From positions 1 through 29,145 of the IMG/VR virus record IMGVR_UViG_3300021354_000026: a DNA stretch of 29,145 nucleotides; one strand, given 5' to 3'. Below the pieces are notes generated by a model that was not told the origin of the DNA, searched no databases, and saw only the letters and a list, made by a program, of their open reading frames with translations. The first letter of the stretch is position 1; the number at the start of each line of letters is the position of its first letter. Positions 27,759-29,145 of the stretch are shown piece by piece. The position numbers and the translations under genes are program-made. The stretch comes from a virus.

Positions 27759-29145
27759 CTAACTTTTCTTTTAGCGTCTAAGAGATAGGCCAAAGCACCC
27801 TTGCTCTTTGGTGGTAGTTGACCACCATTAGATTGAGCATGAGTCCGAATTGTTTTTAAAAGTTGATCTAGTACACCCGCACCAGATTCATTACTACCGT
27901 TACCTAATTTTGCTACTACATCCGCTGGTATTACAAACTCACCATTAGCTAACATTGCAGGAACAGAGTCACTTGTACCGTCACCAGGTCCTTGAACGTA
28001 GCGATTTTGAATAGAACCTAAACCACCTTCACTAAAGAACTGTGGATTGTGTCCCTCAATGGAGCCACCATCAGCTTTATGATCCAGAGACTCCAATAAA
28101 TTGCCAGGGAGTCCAGTTAAAAGATAATTAATATGTGCTTTAGTTAAACTAGGTTTTAATGGTAGCGATTTATCTACTGCATAAGGGTCATACTCGTTAT
28201 CTGTTTTAGTAACTTCACCACCACCTACAAAATGCGCTAAAGGCGCATCTGTTTCGTGAATTGTGGGTAATCCAGTTAATGTGTAATCTGTAGCTTTTGT
28301 TACATTACCTGTTAAATTTTTAATACCGCCGGTCACTGGATCTACACCCTGTTGCATAAAGTTTAAACCGGCAGTTCTTTGCGCTCCAGCGGCAGCAGAT
28401 TGCGCACCGGCGGCTTGCACAGCAGCTGCTTTTGCTGCAGCGGTTTGCTGGGCTGCAGCAGCAGCTTGTTGGGCAGCTGTTTGTGCTGTAATTGCATCAG
28501 TAAGCCCAGTGAAGCCGGTTGACATTTGTGTATTGGTTTGTGCTGCGCTGTCACTTACTGCTTTTGCCAATGTTGTGGTATCAAGACCCATTTGGGTTGC
28601 AATACGGTTAATTGCTTCATTAGTAGATTCACCAGTTGCAGCCACAGTATTTGCCACAGCTTTAACAGCACTATTAATATCACCGAGGGCTCCGGTAGTA
28701 GCTGCTGTTCCAGCACCAATTTGTTGACCAATGTTGGATAAACCAGTTTGAACTTGTTGACCTAAGCCAGTAAATCCAGCGCCCAATTGAGTTGTTAGCT
28801 GACTTGTCATATCAGCTGTCGATGTCCCAAATTGGGTAGCTAAATCATTAATAGCCTTGGTAGTGTCACCACCGTTTTTAGCAAGGGCCGCAGTAAAGGC
28901 TGTGGATAGATCACCAATAGCGCCTGTTGTGGCAGCAGTTCCAGATGTTACTTGTTGACCTAAAGTATTAAGACCAGCGCTTGTCTGTGACGCAGCGTCT
29001 GAAATGCTCTTAGCTAGTGTTGTATTGCCAGAAGTTAAGGCATTAATAACATCTGTATTGCCACCTTGAACTGCTTTGATAATGCTCTGATCACCAGTGG
29101 CCATAGCGGCCTGTAGCGCTGCGCTACTAGAGCTAACTGTGCCTG
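27755..29145 (-). CDS. tail or tape-measure-like virion protein, C-terminal part, runs off the window
   Basis: The frame stays open to the right edge. A Met at 29102-29104 has no ribosome binding site, and the codons before it (GTVSSSSAALQAA) match the protein's composition, so the true start is outside. Visible from that Met: about 200 residues of Gly/Thr/Ala repeats, a poly-Ala/Gln stretch, then a C-terminal domain with VQGPGDGTSDSVPAMLANGE and FVIPADVV, a motif typical of phage virion proteins in tape-measure or baseplate contexts. The SVPAMLANGEFVI motif is the strongest clue to its type. Confidence 0.75.
   Translation of the reverse strand, partial: GTVSSSSAALQAAMATGDQSIIKAVQGGNTDVINALTSGNTTLAKSISDAASQTSAGLNTLGQQVTSGTAATTGAIGDLSTAFTAALAKNGGDTTKAINDLATQFGTSTADMTSQLTTQLGAGFTGLGQQVQTGLSNIGQQIGAGTAATTGALGDINSAVKAVANTVAATGESTNEAINRIATQMGLDTTTLAKAVSDSAAQTNTQMSTGFTGLTDAITAQTAAQQAAAAAQQTAAAKAAAVQAAGAQSAAAGAQRTAGLNFMQQGVDPVTGGIKNLTGNVTKATDYTLTGLPTIHETDAPLAHFVGGGEVTKTDNEYDPYAVDKSLPLKPSLTKAHINYLLTGLPGNLLESLDHKADGGSIEGHNPQFFSEGGLGSIQNRYVQGPGDGTSDSVPAMLANGEFVIPADVVAKLGNGSNESGAGVLDQLLKTIRTHAQSNGGQLPPKSKGALAYLLDAKRKVR

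Overview
The window is a piece of a tailed bacteriophage genome (Caudoviricetes), probably lytic. I see no integrase, repressor, tRNA or host-like metabolic operon. Genes are dense and mostly joined by 4-nt ATGA overlaps. The left 23 kb is a plus-strand replication and takeover region; the right 6 kb is minus-strand and encodes virion proteins, including a lytic transglycosylase of the type carried by ejected internal proteins. That suggests a podovirus-like virion and a Gram-negative host. A freshwater proteobacterium is only a guess, from the EPVAW/YTHP/LTDEE small-protein modules.

Layout. 1-2852: small early-type genes and a sigma-70-like factor that has regions 1.2-3 but no region 4. 2845-3563: a minus-strand HNH gene, then a 341-nt intergenic region with two divergent copies of a phage promoter motif flanking a large nested inverted repeat (origin candidate). 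3564-5870: PrimPol/SF3-helicase replication protein. 5870-7597: small proteins, a glycosyltransferase-like and a methyltransferase-like protein. 7594-10393: an array of eleven small overlapping genes, most of them built from a few shuffled modules. 10395-13256: small proteins, a zinc-metallopeptidase-like protein, a VRR-NUC nuclease, an inserted HNH gene and a SNF2-type helicase. 13259-15139: an operon that opens with a sigma-region-4-like protein and includes a DUF3310 protein. 15157-18928: single-gene or short units, each with a promoter-motif copy (helical 85-aa protein; DUF2800 Cas4-like nuclease; DUF2815 ssDNA-binding protein), plus a TerS-like gene and an Endonuclease VII-type HNH. 19071-22967: class II ribonucleotide reductase and family A DNA polymerase. 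22955-29145 (minus): three internal/ejection-type proteins, an HNH gene and a tail/tape-measure-like protein that runs off the window.

How the parts fit. PrimPol/helicase, PolA, DUF2815, DUF2800, VRR-NUC and SNF2 form a replication-recombination set, with the reductase supplying dNTPs. Six copies of TTTTGTATTATTATA, all in intergenic or gene-boundary positions, drive these units. The motif is a long -10-like element with no recurrent -35 box. This fits the phage's own sigma factor, which lacks the -35-binding domain, and a separate region-4-like protein is encoded at 13259. I read this as a two-piece sigma system comparable in logic to T4 gp55/gp33 or B. subtilis SigO/RsoA. It is the most interesting hypothesis in the window.

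Four HNH endonucleases of different types sit at gene junctions.
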